From NCBI GenBank assembly GCA_024362935.1, contig JANCRA010000010.1:506001-570000 (forward strand): 64,000 nucleotides of DNA. Reading direction: 5' to 3'. The notes beneath the pieces are model-generated. The model searched no databases. It saw only the letters and a list, made by a program, of their open reading frames with translations, and was not told the DNA's origin. Source of the stretch: Setophaga petechia. Taxonomy: Eukaryota > Chordata > Aves > Passeriformes > Parulidae. Position 1 is the first letter of the stretch, and every line of letters begins with the position of its first letter. Below are positions 22,830-34,950 of the stretch, piece by piece. Both the position numbers and the translations under genes were made by a program.

Positions 22830-25800
22830 TCACATTAATACTTGAAAGGAAGGCATCTTAGACAACTTTCTTTTTCTTTTGTCAAAAAACTCTGCAGCCC
22901 TCTCTGCCAGATCTACAACACGATGGAAGTTGTTTAGTGAGCAGGAAGGTTTTCTCCTTGCGAGACATAGTGAAAAAGCTATTTGCTTAGATGTAGGTGA
23001 CAAGAAACACTTACTGCAGTGCACTGAACAGCTAACTGCTCCACAGCACTAGTACTGTGTTAGCAGCTTGCAAAGTGCTAGAAAACAGTACTTTCCCACT
23101 TTCTTGCCTTTCCCTTCACATTAATACTTGAAAGGAAGGCATCTTAGACAACTTTCTTTTTCTTGTGTCAAAAAACTCTGCAGCCCTCTCTGCAACATCT
23201 ACAACACGATGGAAGTTGTTTAGTGAGCAGGAAGGTTTTCTCCTTGCGAGACATAGTGAAAAAGCTATTTGCTTAGATGTAGGTGACAAGAAACACTTAC
23301 TGCAGTGCATTGAACAGCTAATTGCTACACAGAACTGGGATTGTGTTAGCAGCTTGCAAAGTGCTAGAAAACAGTACTTTCCCACTCTCTTGCCTTTCCC
23401 TTCACATTAATACTTGAAAGGAAGGCATCTTAGACAACTTTCTTTTTCTTGTGTCAAAAAACTCTGCAGCCTTCTCTGCAACATCTACATCACGATGGAA
23501 TTTGTTTAGTGAGCAGGAAGGTTTTCTCCTTGCGGGACATAGTGAAAAAGCTTTTTGCTTAGATGTAGGTGACAAGAAACACTTACTGCAGTGCACTGAA
23601 CAGCTAACTGCTACACAGCACTAGGACTGTGTTAGCAGCTTGCAAAGTGCTAGAAAACAGTACTTTCCCACTCTCTTGCCTTTCCCTTCACATTAATACT
23701 TGAAAGGAAGGCGTCTTAGACAACTTTCTTTTTCTTGTTACAGAACACACTGCAGCCTTCTGTGCAACTTCTAGAACACGATAGGAGATGTTTAGTGAGC
23801 AAGAAGGTTTTCTCCTTGGGAGACATAGTGAAAAAGCTATTTGCTTAGATGTCGGTGACAAGAAACACTTACTGCAGTGGACTGAAAAGCTTACTGCTAC
23901 ACAGCACTGCGATTGTGTTAGCAGCCTGCAAAGTGCTAGAAAACAGTACTTTCCCACTCTCTTGCCTTTCCCTTCACATTAATACTTGAAAGGAAGGCAT
24001 CTTTGACAACTTTATTTTCTTGTGTCAAAAAACTCTGAAGCCCTCTCTGCAACTTCTACAACACGATGGAAGTTGTTTAGTGAGCAGGAAGGTTTTCTCC
24101 TTGCGAGACATTGTGAAAAAGCTATTTGCTTAGATGTAGGTGACAAGAAACACTTACTGCAGTGCACTGAACAGCTAATTGCTACACAGCACTGGGATTG
24201 TGTTAGCAGCTTGCAAAGTGCTAGAAAACAGTACTTTCCCACTCTCTTGCCTTTCCCTTCACATTAATACTTGAAAGGAAGGCGTCTTAGACAACTTTCT
24301 TTTTCTTGTGTCAAAACACACTGCAGCCCTCTGTGCAATTGCTAGAACACGATAGGAAATGTTTAGGGAGCAGGAAGGTTTTCTCCTTGCGAGACATAGT
24401 GAAAAAGCTATTTGCTTAGATGGAGGTGACAAGAAACCCTTACTGCAGTGCAGTGACAAGTTAATTGGTACACAGCACTGGGATTGTGTTAGCAGCTCTC
24501 AAAGTGCTAGAAAACAGTACTTTCCCACTCTCTTGCCTTTCCCTTCACATTAATACTTGAAAGGAAGGCATCTTTGACAACTTTCTTTTATATTTTGCAA
24601 AACACACTGCAGCCCTCTGTGCAACTTCTACAACACGATGGAAGTTGTTTAGTGAGCAGCAATGTTTTCCCCTTGCGAGACATTGTGAAAAAGCTATTTG
24701 CTCAGATGTAGGTATCAAGAAACACTTACTGCCGTGCACTGACAAGCTAATTGCTACACAGCACTGGGATTGTGTTAGCAGCTTGCAAAGTGCTAGAAAA
24801 CAGTACTTTCCCACTCTCTTGCCTTTCCCTACACATTAATACTTGAAAGGAAGGCGTCTTAGACAACTTTCTTTTTCTTGTTACAGAACACACTGCAGCC
24901 CTCTGTGCAACTTCTAGAACACGATAGGAGATGTTTAGTGAGCAGGAAGGTTTTCTCCTTGGGAGACATAGTGAAAAAGTTATTTGCTTAGATGTAGGTG
25001 ACAAGAAACACTTACTGCAGTGAAGTGACAAGTTAATTGGTACACAGCACTGGGATTGTGTTAGCAGCCTGCAAAGTGCTAGAAAACAGTACTTTCCCAC
25101 TCTCTTGCCTTTCCCTTCACATTAATACTTGAAAGGAAGGCATCTTAGACAACTTTCTTTTTCTTGTGTCAAAAAACTCTGCAGCCCTCTCTGCAACATC
25201 TACTACACGATGGAAGTTGTTTAGTGAGCAGGAAGGTTTTCTCCTTGCGAGACAAAGTGAAAAAGGTATTTGCTTAGATGTAGGTGACAAGAAACACTTA
25301 CTGCAGTGCACTGAAAAGCTAACTGCTCCACAGCACTAGTACTGTGTTAGCAGCTTGTAAAGTGCTAGAAAACAGTACTTTCCCACTCTCTTGCCTTTCC
25401 CTTCACATTAATACTTGAAAGGAAGGCGTCTTAGACAACTTTGTTTAACATTTTGCAAAACACACTGCAGCCCTTTGTGCAACTTCTACAACACGATGGA
25501 AGTTGTTTAGTGAGCAGCAACGTTTTCCCCTTGCGAAACAAAGGGAAAAAGCTATTTGCTCAGATGTAGGTATCAAGAAACACTTACTGCCGTGCACTGA
25601 CAAGCTAATTGCTACACAGCACTGCGATTGTGTTAGCAGCTTGCAAAGTGCTAGAAAACAGTACTTTCCCACTCTCTTGCCTTTCCCTTCACATTAATAC
25701 TTGAAAGGAAGGCATCTTAGACAACTTTCTTTTTCTTGTGTCAAAAAACTCTGCAGCCTTCTCTGCAACATCTACATCACGATGGAATTTGTTTAGTGAG

Positions 25801-28800
25801 CAGGAAGGTTTTCTCCTTGCGGGACATAGTGAAAAAGCTTTTTGCTTAGATGTCGGTGACAAGAAACACTTACTGCAGTGAAGTGACAAGTTAATTGGTA
25901 CACAGCACTGGGATTGTGTTAGCAGCTCTCAAAGTGATTGAAAACAGTACTTTCCCACTCTCTTGCCTTTCCCTTCACATTAATACTTGAAAGGAAGGCG
26001 TCTTAGACAACTTTCTTTTTCTTGTGTCAAAAAACTCTGCAGCCCTCTCTGCCAGATCTACAACACGATGGAAGTTGTTTAGTGAGCAGGAAGGTTTTCT
26101 CCTTGCGAGACATAGTGAAAAAGCTATTTGCTTAGATGTAGGTGACAAGAAACACTTACTGCAGTGCACTGAAAAGCTAACTGCTCCACAGCACTAGTAC
26201 TGTGTTAGCAGCTTGCAAAGTGCTAGAAAACAGTACTTTCCCACTTTCTTGCCTTTCCCTTCACATTAATACTTGAAAGGAAGGCATCTTAGACAACTTT
26301 CTTTTTCTTGTGTCAAAAAACTCTGCAGCCCTCTCTGCAACATCTACAACACGATGGAAGTTGTTTAGTGAGCAGGAAGGTTTTCTCCTTGCGAGACATA
26401 GTGAAAAAGCTATTTGCTTAGATGTAGGTGACAAGAAACACTTACTGCAGTGCACTGAACAGCTAACTGCTACACAGCACTAGGACTGTGTTAGCAGCTT
26501 GCAAAGTGCTAGAAAACAGTACTTTCCCACTCTCTTGCCTTTCCCTTCACATTAATACTTGAAAGGAAGGCGTCTTAGACAACTTTCTTTTTCTTGTTAC
26601 AGAACACACTGCAGCCTTCTGTGCAACTTCTAGAACACGATAGGAGATGTTTAGTGAGCAAGAAGGTTTTCTCCTTGGGAGACATAGTGAAAAAGCTATT
26701 TGCTTAGATGTCGGTGACAAGAAACACTTACTGCAGTGGACTGAAAAGCTTACTGCTACACAGCACTGCGATTGTGTTAGCAGCCTGCAAAGTGCTAGAA
26801 AACAGTACTTTCCCACTCTCTTGCCTTTCCCTTCACATTAATACTTGAAAGGAAGGCATCTTAGACAACTTTCTTTTTCTTGTGTCAAAAAACTCTGCAG
26901 CCCTCTCTGCAACATCTACAACACGATGGAAGTTGTTTAGTGCGCAGGAAGGTTTTCTCCTTGCGAGACATTCTGAAAAAGCTATTTGCTTAGATGTAGG
27001 TGACAAGAAACACTTACTGCAGTGCACTGAACAGCTAATTGCTACACAGCACTGGGATTGTGTTAGCAGCTTGCAAAGTGCTAGAAAACAGTACTTTCCC
27101 ACTCTCTTGCCTTTCCCTTCACATTAATACTTGAAAGGAAGGCGTCTTAGACAACTTTCTTTTTCTTGTGTCAAAACACAGTGCAGCCCTCTGTGCAACT
27201 TCTAGGACACGATAGGAAATGTTTAGGGAGCAGGAAGGTTTTCTCCTTGCGAGACATAGTGAAAAAGCTATTTGCTTAGATGGAGGTGACAAGAAACCCT
27301 TACTGCAGTGCAGTGACAAGTTAATTGGTACACAGCACTGGGATTGTGTTAGCAGCTCTCAAAGTGCTAGAAAACAGTACTTTCCCACTCTCTTGCCTTT
27401 CCCTTCACATTAATACTTGAAAGGAAGGCATCTTTGACAACTTTCTTTTATATTTTGCAAAACACACTGCAGCCCTCTGTGCAACTTCTACAACACGATG
27501 GAAGTTGTTTAGTGAGCAGCAACGTTTTCCCCTTGCGAGACATTGTGAAAAAGCTATTTGCTCAGATGTAGGTATCAAGAAACACTTACTGCCGTGCACT
27601 GACAAGCTAATTGCTACACAGCACTGGGATTGTGTTAGCAGCTTGCAAAGTGCTAGAAAACAGTACTTTCCCACTCTCTTGCCTTTCCCTACACATTAAT
27701 ACTTGAAAGGAAGGCGTCTTAGACAACTTTCTTTTTCTTGTTACAGAACACACTGCAGCCCTCTGTGCAACTTCTAGAACACGATAGGAGATGTTTAGTG
27801 AGCAGGAAGGTTTTCTCCTTGGGAGACATAGTGAAAAAGTTATTTGCTTAGATGTAGGTGACAAGAAACACTTACTGCAGTGAAGTGAAAAGTTAATTGG
27901 TACACAGCACTGGGATTGTGTTAGCAGCCTGCAAAGTGCTAGAAAACAGTACTTTCCCACTCTCTTGCCTTTCCCTTCACATTAATACTTGAAAGGAAGG
28001 CATCTTAGACAACTTTCTTTTTCTTGTGTCAAAAAACTCTGCAGCCCTCTCTGCAACATCTACTACACGATGGAAGTTGTTTAGTGAGCAGGAAGGTTTT
28101 CTCCTTGCGAGACATACTGAAAAAGCTATTTGCTTAGATGTAGGTGACAAGAAACACTTACTGCAGTGCACTGAAAAGCTAACTGCTCCACAGCACTAGT
28201 ACTGTGTTAGCAGCTTGCAAAGTGCTAGAAAACAGTACTTTCCCACTCTCTTGCCTTTCCCTTCACATTAATACTTGAAAGGAAGGCGTCTTAGACAACT
28301 TTGTTTTACATTTTGCAAAACACACTGCAGCCCTCTGTGCAACTTCTACAACACGATGGAAGTTGTTTAGTGAGCAGCAACGTTTTCCTCTTGCGAAACA
28401 AAGGGAAAAAGCTATTTGCTCAGATGTAGGTATCAAGAAACACTTACTGCCGTGCACTGACAAGCTAATTGCTACACAGCACTGCGATTGTGTTAGCAGC
28501 TTGCAAAGTGCTAGAAAACAGTACTTTCCCACTCTCTTGCCTTTCCCTTCACATTAATACTTGAAAGGAAGGCGTCTTAGACAACTTTCTTTTTCTTGTT
28601 ACAGAACACACTGCAGCCCTATGTTCAACTTCTACAACACGATAGGAGATGTTTAGTGAGCAAGAAGGTTTTCTCCTTGGGAGACATAGTGAAAAAGCTA
28701 TTTGCTTAGATGTAGGTGACAAGAAACACTTACTGCAGTGCATTCAAAAGCTAACTGCTACACAGCACTGGGATTGTGTTAGCAGCCTGCAAAGTGCTAG

Positions 28801-29691
28801 AAAACAGTACTTTCCCACTCTCTTGCCTTTCCCTTCACATTAATACTTGAAAGGAAGGCATCTTAGACAACTTTCTTTTTCTTGTGTCAAAAAACTCTGC
28901 AGCCCTCTCTGCCAGATCTACAACACGATGGAAGTTGTTTAGTGAGCAGGAAGGTTTTCTCCTTGCGAGACATAGTGAAAAAGCTATTTGCTTAGATGTA
29001 GGTGACAACAAACACTTACTGCAGTGCATTGAACAGCTAATTGCTACACAGAACTGGGATTGTGTTAGCAGCTTGCAAAGTGCTAGAAAACAGTACTTTC
29101 CCACTCTCTTGCCTTTCCCTTCACATTAATACTTGAAAGGAAGGCGTCTTAGACAACTTTCTTTTTCTTGTTACAGAACACACTGCAGCCTTCTGTGCAA
29201 CTTCTAGAACACGATAGGAGATGTTTAGTGAGCAAGAAGGTTTTCTCCTTGGGAGACATAGTGAAAAAGCTATTTGCTTAGATGTCGGTGACAAGAAACA
29301 CTTACTGCAGTGGACTGAAAAGCTTACTGCTACACAGCACTGCGATTGTGTTAGCAGCCTGCAAAGTGCTAGAAAACAGTACTTTCCCACTCTCTTGCCT
29401 TTCCCTTCACATTAATACTTGAAAGGAAGGCATCTTTGACAACTTTATTTTCTTGTGTCAAAAAACTCTGCAGCCCTCTCTGCAACTTCTACAACACGAT
29501 GGAAGTTGTTTAGTGAGCAGGAAGGTTTTCTCCTTGCGAGACATTGTGAAAAAGCTATTTGCTTAGATGTAGGTGACAAGAAACACTTACTGCAGTGCAC
29601 TGAACAGCTAATTGCTACACAGCACTGGGATTGTGTTAGCAGCTTGCAAAGTGCTAGAAAACAGTACTTTCCCACTCTCTTGCCTTTCCCT
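22830..29691 (+). repeat. Variable higher-order repeat region (11-, 10- and 9-mer spacings)
   Basis: The marker monomer with GATGTCGGTGAC and TGGACTGAAAAG recurs at 20542, 23688, 26547 and 29121. The spacings are 11, 10 and 9 monomers (one of them a base short), so the higher-order period changes from copy to copy. Two monomers (near 24000 and 29430) share the same single-base deletion in the linker (ACTTTATTTTC), showing common descent. Hybrid units occur at 25689 and 28835. Confidence 0.78.
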
Positions 29692-32600
29692 TCACATTAA
29701 TACTTGAAAGGAAGGCGTCTTAGACAACTTTCTTTTTCTTGTGTCAAAACACAGTGCAGCCCTCTGTGCAACTTCTAGAACACGATAGGAAATGTTTAGG
29801 GAGCAGGAAGGTTTTCTCCTTGCGAGACATAGTGAAAAAGCTATTTGCTTAGATGGAGGTGACAAGAAACCCTTACTGCAGTGCAGTGACAAGTTAATTG
29901 GTACACAGCACTGGGATTGTGTTAGCAGCTCTCAAAGTGCTAGAGAACAGTACTTTCCCACTCTCTTGCCTTTCCCTTCACATTAATACTTGAAAGGAAG
30001 GCATCTTTGACAACTTTCTTTTATATTTTGCAAAACACACTGCAGCCCTCTGTGCAACTTCTACAACACGATGGAAGTTGTTTAGTGAGCAGCAACGTTT
30101 TCCCCTTGCGAGACATTGTGAAAAAGCTATTTGCTCAGATGTAGGTATCAAGAAAAACTTACTGCCGTGCACTGACAAGCTAATTGCTACACAGCACTGG
30201 GATTGTGTTAGCAGCTTGCAAAGTGCTAGAAAACAGTACTTTCCCACTCTCTTGCCTTTCCCTACACATTAATACTTGAAAGGAAGGCGTCTTAGACAAC
30301 TTTCTTTTTCTTGTTACAGAACACACTGCAGCCCTCTGTGCAACTTCTAGAACACGATAGGAGATGTTTAGTGAGCAGGAAGGTTTTCTCCTTGGGAGAC
30401 ATAGTGAAAAAGTTATTTGCTTAGATGTAGGTGACAAGAAACACTTACTGCAGTGAAGTGACAAGTTAATTTGTACACAGCACTGGGATTGTGTTAGCAG
30501 CCTGCAAAGTGCTAGAAAACAGTACTTTCCCACTCTCTTGCCTTTCCCTTCACATTAATACTTGAAAGGAAGGCATCTTAGACAACTTTCTTTTTCTTGT
30601 GTCAAAAAACTCTGCAGCCCTCTCTGCAACATCTACTACACGATGGAAGTTGTTTAGTGAGCAGGAAGGTTTTCTCCTTGCGAGACATACTGAAAAAGCT
30701 ATTTGCTTAGATGTAGGTGACAAGAAACACTTACTGCAGTGCACTGAAAAGCTAACTGCTCCACAGCACTAGTACTGTGTTAGCAGCTTGTAAAGTGCTA
30801 GAAAACAGTACTTTCCCACTCTCTTGCCTTTCCCTTCACATTAATACTTGAAAGGAAGGCGTCTTAGACAACTTTGTTTTACATTTTGCAAAACACACTG
30901 CAGCCCTCTGTGCAACTTCTACAACACGATGGAAGTTGTTTAGTGAGCAGCAACGTTTTCCCCTTGCGAAACAAAGGGAAAAAGCTATTTGCTCAGATGT
31001 GGGTATCAAGAAACACTTACTGCCGTGCACTGACAAGCTAATTGCTACACAGCACTGCGATTGTGTTAGCAGCTTGCAAAGTGCTAGAAAACAGTACTTT
31101 CCCACTCTCTTGCCTTTCCCTTCACATTAATACTTGAAAGGAAGGCATCTTAGACAACTTTCTTTTTCTTGTTACAGAACACACTGCAGCCCTCTGTTCA
31201 ACTTCTAGAACACGATAGGAGATGTTTAGTGAGCAAGAAGGTTTTCTCCTTGGGAGACATAGTGAAAAAGCTATTTGCTTAGATGTAGGTGACAAGAAAC
31301 ACTTACTGCAGTGAAGTGACAAGTTAATTGGTACACAGCACTGGGATTGTGTTAGCAGCTCTCAAAGTGATTGAAAACAGTACTTTCCCACTCTCTTGCC
31401 TTTCCCTTCACATTAATACTTGAAAGGAAGGCGTCTTAGACAACTTTCTTTTTCTTGTGTCAAAAAACTCTGCAGCCCTCTCTGCAACATCTACAACACG
31501 ATGGAAGTTGTTTAGTGAGCAGGAAGGTTTTCTCCTTGCGAGACATAGTGAAAAAGCTATTTGCTTAGATGTAGGTGACAAGAAACACTTACTGCAGTGA
31601 AGTGACAAGTTAATTGGTACACAGCACTGGGATTGTGTTAGCAGCCTGCAAAGTGCTAGAAAACAGTACTTTCCCACTCTCTTGCCTTTCCCTTCACATT
31701 AATACTTGAAAGGAAGGCATCTTAGACAACTTTCTTTTTCTTGTGTCAAAAAACTCTGCAGCCCTCTCTGCAACATCTACTACACGATGGAAGTTGTTTA
31801 GTGAGCAGGAAGGTTTTCTCCTTGCTAGACATACTGAAAAAGCTATTTGCTTAGATGTAGGTGACAAGAAACACTTACTGCAGTGCACTGAAAAGCTAAC
31901 TGCTCCACAGCACTAGTACTGTGTTAGCAGCTTGCAAAGTGCTAGAAAACAGTACTTTCCCACTCTCTTGCCTTTCCCTTCACATTAATACTTGAAAGGA
32001 AGGCGTCTTAGACAACTTTGTTTTACATTTTGCAAAACACACTGCAGCCCTCTGTGCAACTTCTACAACACGATGGAAGTTGTTTAGTGAGCAGCAACGT
32101 TTTCCCCTTGCGAAACAAAGGGAAAAAGCTATTTGCTCAGATGTAGGTATCAAGAAACACTTACTGCCGTGCACTGACAAGCTAATTGCTACACAGCACT
32201 GCGATTGTGTTAGCAGCTTGCAAAGTGCTAGAAAACAGTACTTTCCCACTCTCTTGCCTTTCCCTTCACATTAATACTTGAAAGGAAGGCGTCTTAGACA
32301 ACTTTCTTTTTCTTGTTACAGAACACACTGCAGCCCTATGTTCAACTTCTACAACACGATAGGAGATGTTTAGTGAGCAAGAAGGTTTTCTCCTTGGGAG
32401 ACATAGTGAAAAAGCTATTTGCTTAGATGTAGGTGACAAGAAACACTTACTGCAGTGCATTCAAAAGCTAACTGCTACACAGCACTGGGATTGTGTTAGC
32501 AGCCTGCAAAGTGCTAGAAAACAGTACTTTCCCACTCTCTTGCCTTTCCCTTCACATTAATACTTGAAAGGAAGGCATCTTAGACAACTTTCTTTTTCTT

Positions 32601-34950
32601 GTGTCAAAAAACTCTGCAGCCCTCTCTGCAACATCTACTACACGATGGAAGTTGTTTAGTGAGCAGGAAGGTTTTCTCCTTGCGAGACATAGTGAAAAAG
32701 CTATTTGCTTAGATGTAGGTGACAAGAAACACTTACTGCAGTGCACTGAACAGCTAACTGCTCCACAGCACTAGTACTGTGTTAGCAGCTTGCAAAGTGC
32801 TAGAAAACAGTACTTTCCCACTTTCTTGCCTTTCCCTTCACATTAATACTTGAAAGGAAGGCATCTTAGACAACTTTCTTTTTCTTGTGTCAAAAAACTC
32901 TGCAGCCCTCTCTGCAACATCTACAACACGATGGAAGTTGTTTAGTGAGCAGGAAGGTTTTCTCCTTGCGAGACATAGTGAAAAAGCTATTTGCTTAGAT
33001 GTAGGTGACAAGAAACACTTACTGCAGTGCATTGAACAGCTAATTGCTACACAGAACTGGGATTGTGTTAGCAGCTTGCAAAGTGCTAGAAAACAGTACT
33101 TTCCCACTCTCTTGCCTTTCCCTTCACATTAATACTTGAAAGGAAGGCATCTTAGACAACTTTCTTTTTCTTCTGTCAAAAAACTCTGCAGCCCTCTCTG
33201 CCAGATCTACAACACGATGGAAGTTGTTTAGTGAGCAGGAAGGTTTTCTCCTTGCGAGACATAGTGAAAAAGCTATTTGCTTAGATGTAGGTGACAAGAA
33301 ACACTTACTGCAGTGCACTGAACAGCTAACTGCTCCACAGCACTAGTACTGTGTTAGCAGCTTGCAAAGTGCTAGAAAACAGTACTTTCCCACTTTCTTG
33401 CCTTTCCCTTCACATTAATACTTGAAAGGAAGGCATCTTAGACAACTTTCTTTTTCTTGTGTCAAAAAACTCTGCAGCCCTCTCTGCAACATCTACAACA
33501 CGATGGAAGTTGTTTAGTGAGCAGGAAGGTTTTCTCCTTGCGAGACATAGTGAAAAAGCTATTTGCTTAGATGTAGGTGACAAGAAACACTTACTGCAGT
33601 GCATTGAACAGCTAATTGCTACACAGAACTGGGATTGTGTTAGCAGCTCTCAAAGTTCTAGAAAACAGTACTTTCCCACTCTCTTGCCTTTCCCTTCACA
33701 TTAATACTTGAAAGGAAGGCATCTTTGACAACTTTCTTTTATATTTTGCAAAACACACTGCAGCCCTCTGTGCAACTTCTACAACACGATGGAAGTTGTT
33801 TAGTGAGCAGCAACGTTTTCTCCTTGCGAGACATTGTGAAAAAGCTATTTGCTCAGATGTAGGAGACAAGAAACACTTACTGCAGTGCACTGAACAGCTA
33901 ACTGCTACACAGCACTGGGATTGTGTTAGCAGCTTGCAAAGTGCTAGAAAACAGTACTTTCCCACTCTCTTGCCTTTCCCTACACATTAATACTTGAAAG
34001 GAAGGCGTCTTAGACAACTTTCTTTTTCTTGTTACAGAACACACTGCAGCCCTCTGTGCAACTTCTAGAACACGATAGGAGATGTTTAGTGAGCAGGAAG
34101 GTTTTCTCCTTGGGAGACATAGTGAAAAAGTTATTTGCTTAGATGTAGGTGACAAGAAACACTTACTGCAGTGAAGTGACAAGTTAATTGGTACACAGCA
34201 CTGGGATTGTGTTAGCAGCCTGCAAAGTGCTAGAAAACAGTACTTTCCCACTCTCTTGCCTTTCCCTTCACATTAATACTTGAAAGGAAGGCATCTTAGA
34301 CAACTTTCTTTTTCTTGTGTCAAAAAACTCTGCAGCGCTCTCTGCAACATCTACTACACGATGGAAGTTGTTTAGTGAGCAGGAAGGTTTTCTCCTTGCG
34401 AGACATACTGAAAAAGCTATTTGCTTAGATGTAGGTGACAAGAAACACTTACTGCAGTGCACTGAAAAGCTAACTGCTCCACAGCACTAGTACTGTATTA
34501 GCAGCTTGCAAAGTGCTAGAAAACAGTACTTTCCCACTCTCTTGCCTTTCCCTTCACATTAATACTTGAAAGGAAGGCGTCTTAGACAACTTTGTTTTAC
34601 ATTTTGCAAAACACACTGCAGCCCTCTGTGCAACTTCTACAACACGATGGAAGTTGTTTAGTGAGCAGCAACGTTTTCCCCTTGCGAAACAAAGTGAAAA
34701 AGCTATTTGCTCAGATGTAGGTATCAAGAAACACTTACTGCCGTGCACTGACAAGCTAATTGCTACACAGCACTGCGATTGTGTTAGCAGCTTGCAAAGT
34801 GCTAGAAAACAGTACTTTCCCACTCTCTTGCCTTTCCCTTCACATTAATACTTGAAAGGAAGGCGTCTTAGACAACTTTCTTTTTCTTGTTACAGAACAC
34901 ACTGCAGCCCTCTGTTCAACTTCTAGAACACGATAGGAGATGTTTAGTGA
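29692..34950 (+). repeat. Duplicated segment S1, left copy (~5.3 kb)
   Basis: Matches 39988-45246 at an offset of 10,296 bp (36 monomers). Shared private variants include GCTAGAGAACAG (29938/40234), AAGAAAAACTTACTGCC (30151/40447), GATGTGGGTATC (31006/41302), AAGTTCTAGAAAAC (33654/43950) and CAGCGCTCTCTGC (34334/44630). A few monomers inside differ (31694 versus 41990), as expected from later gene conversion. Confidence 0.82.

Noticed and set aside
24011..24016. Minus-strand polyadenylation signal AATAAA (also 29444-29449)
   Set aside because: It exists only because of a 1-bp deletion shared by two related monomers, with no gene or downstream element to give it meaning.
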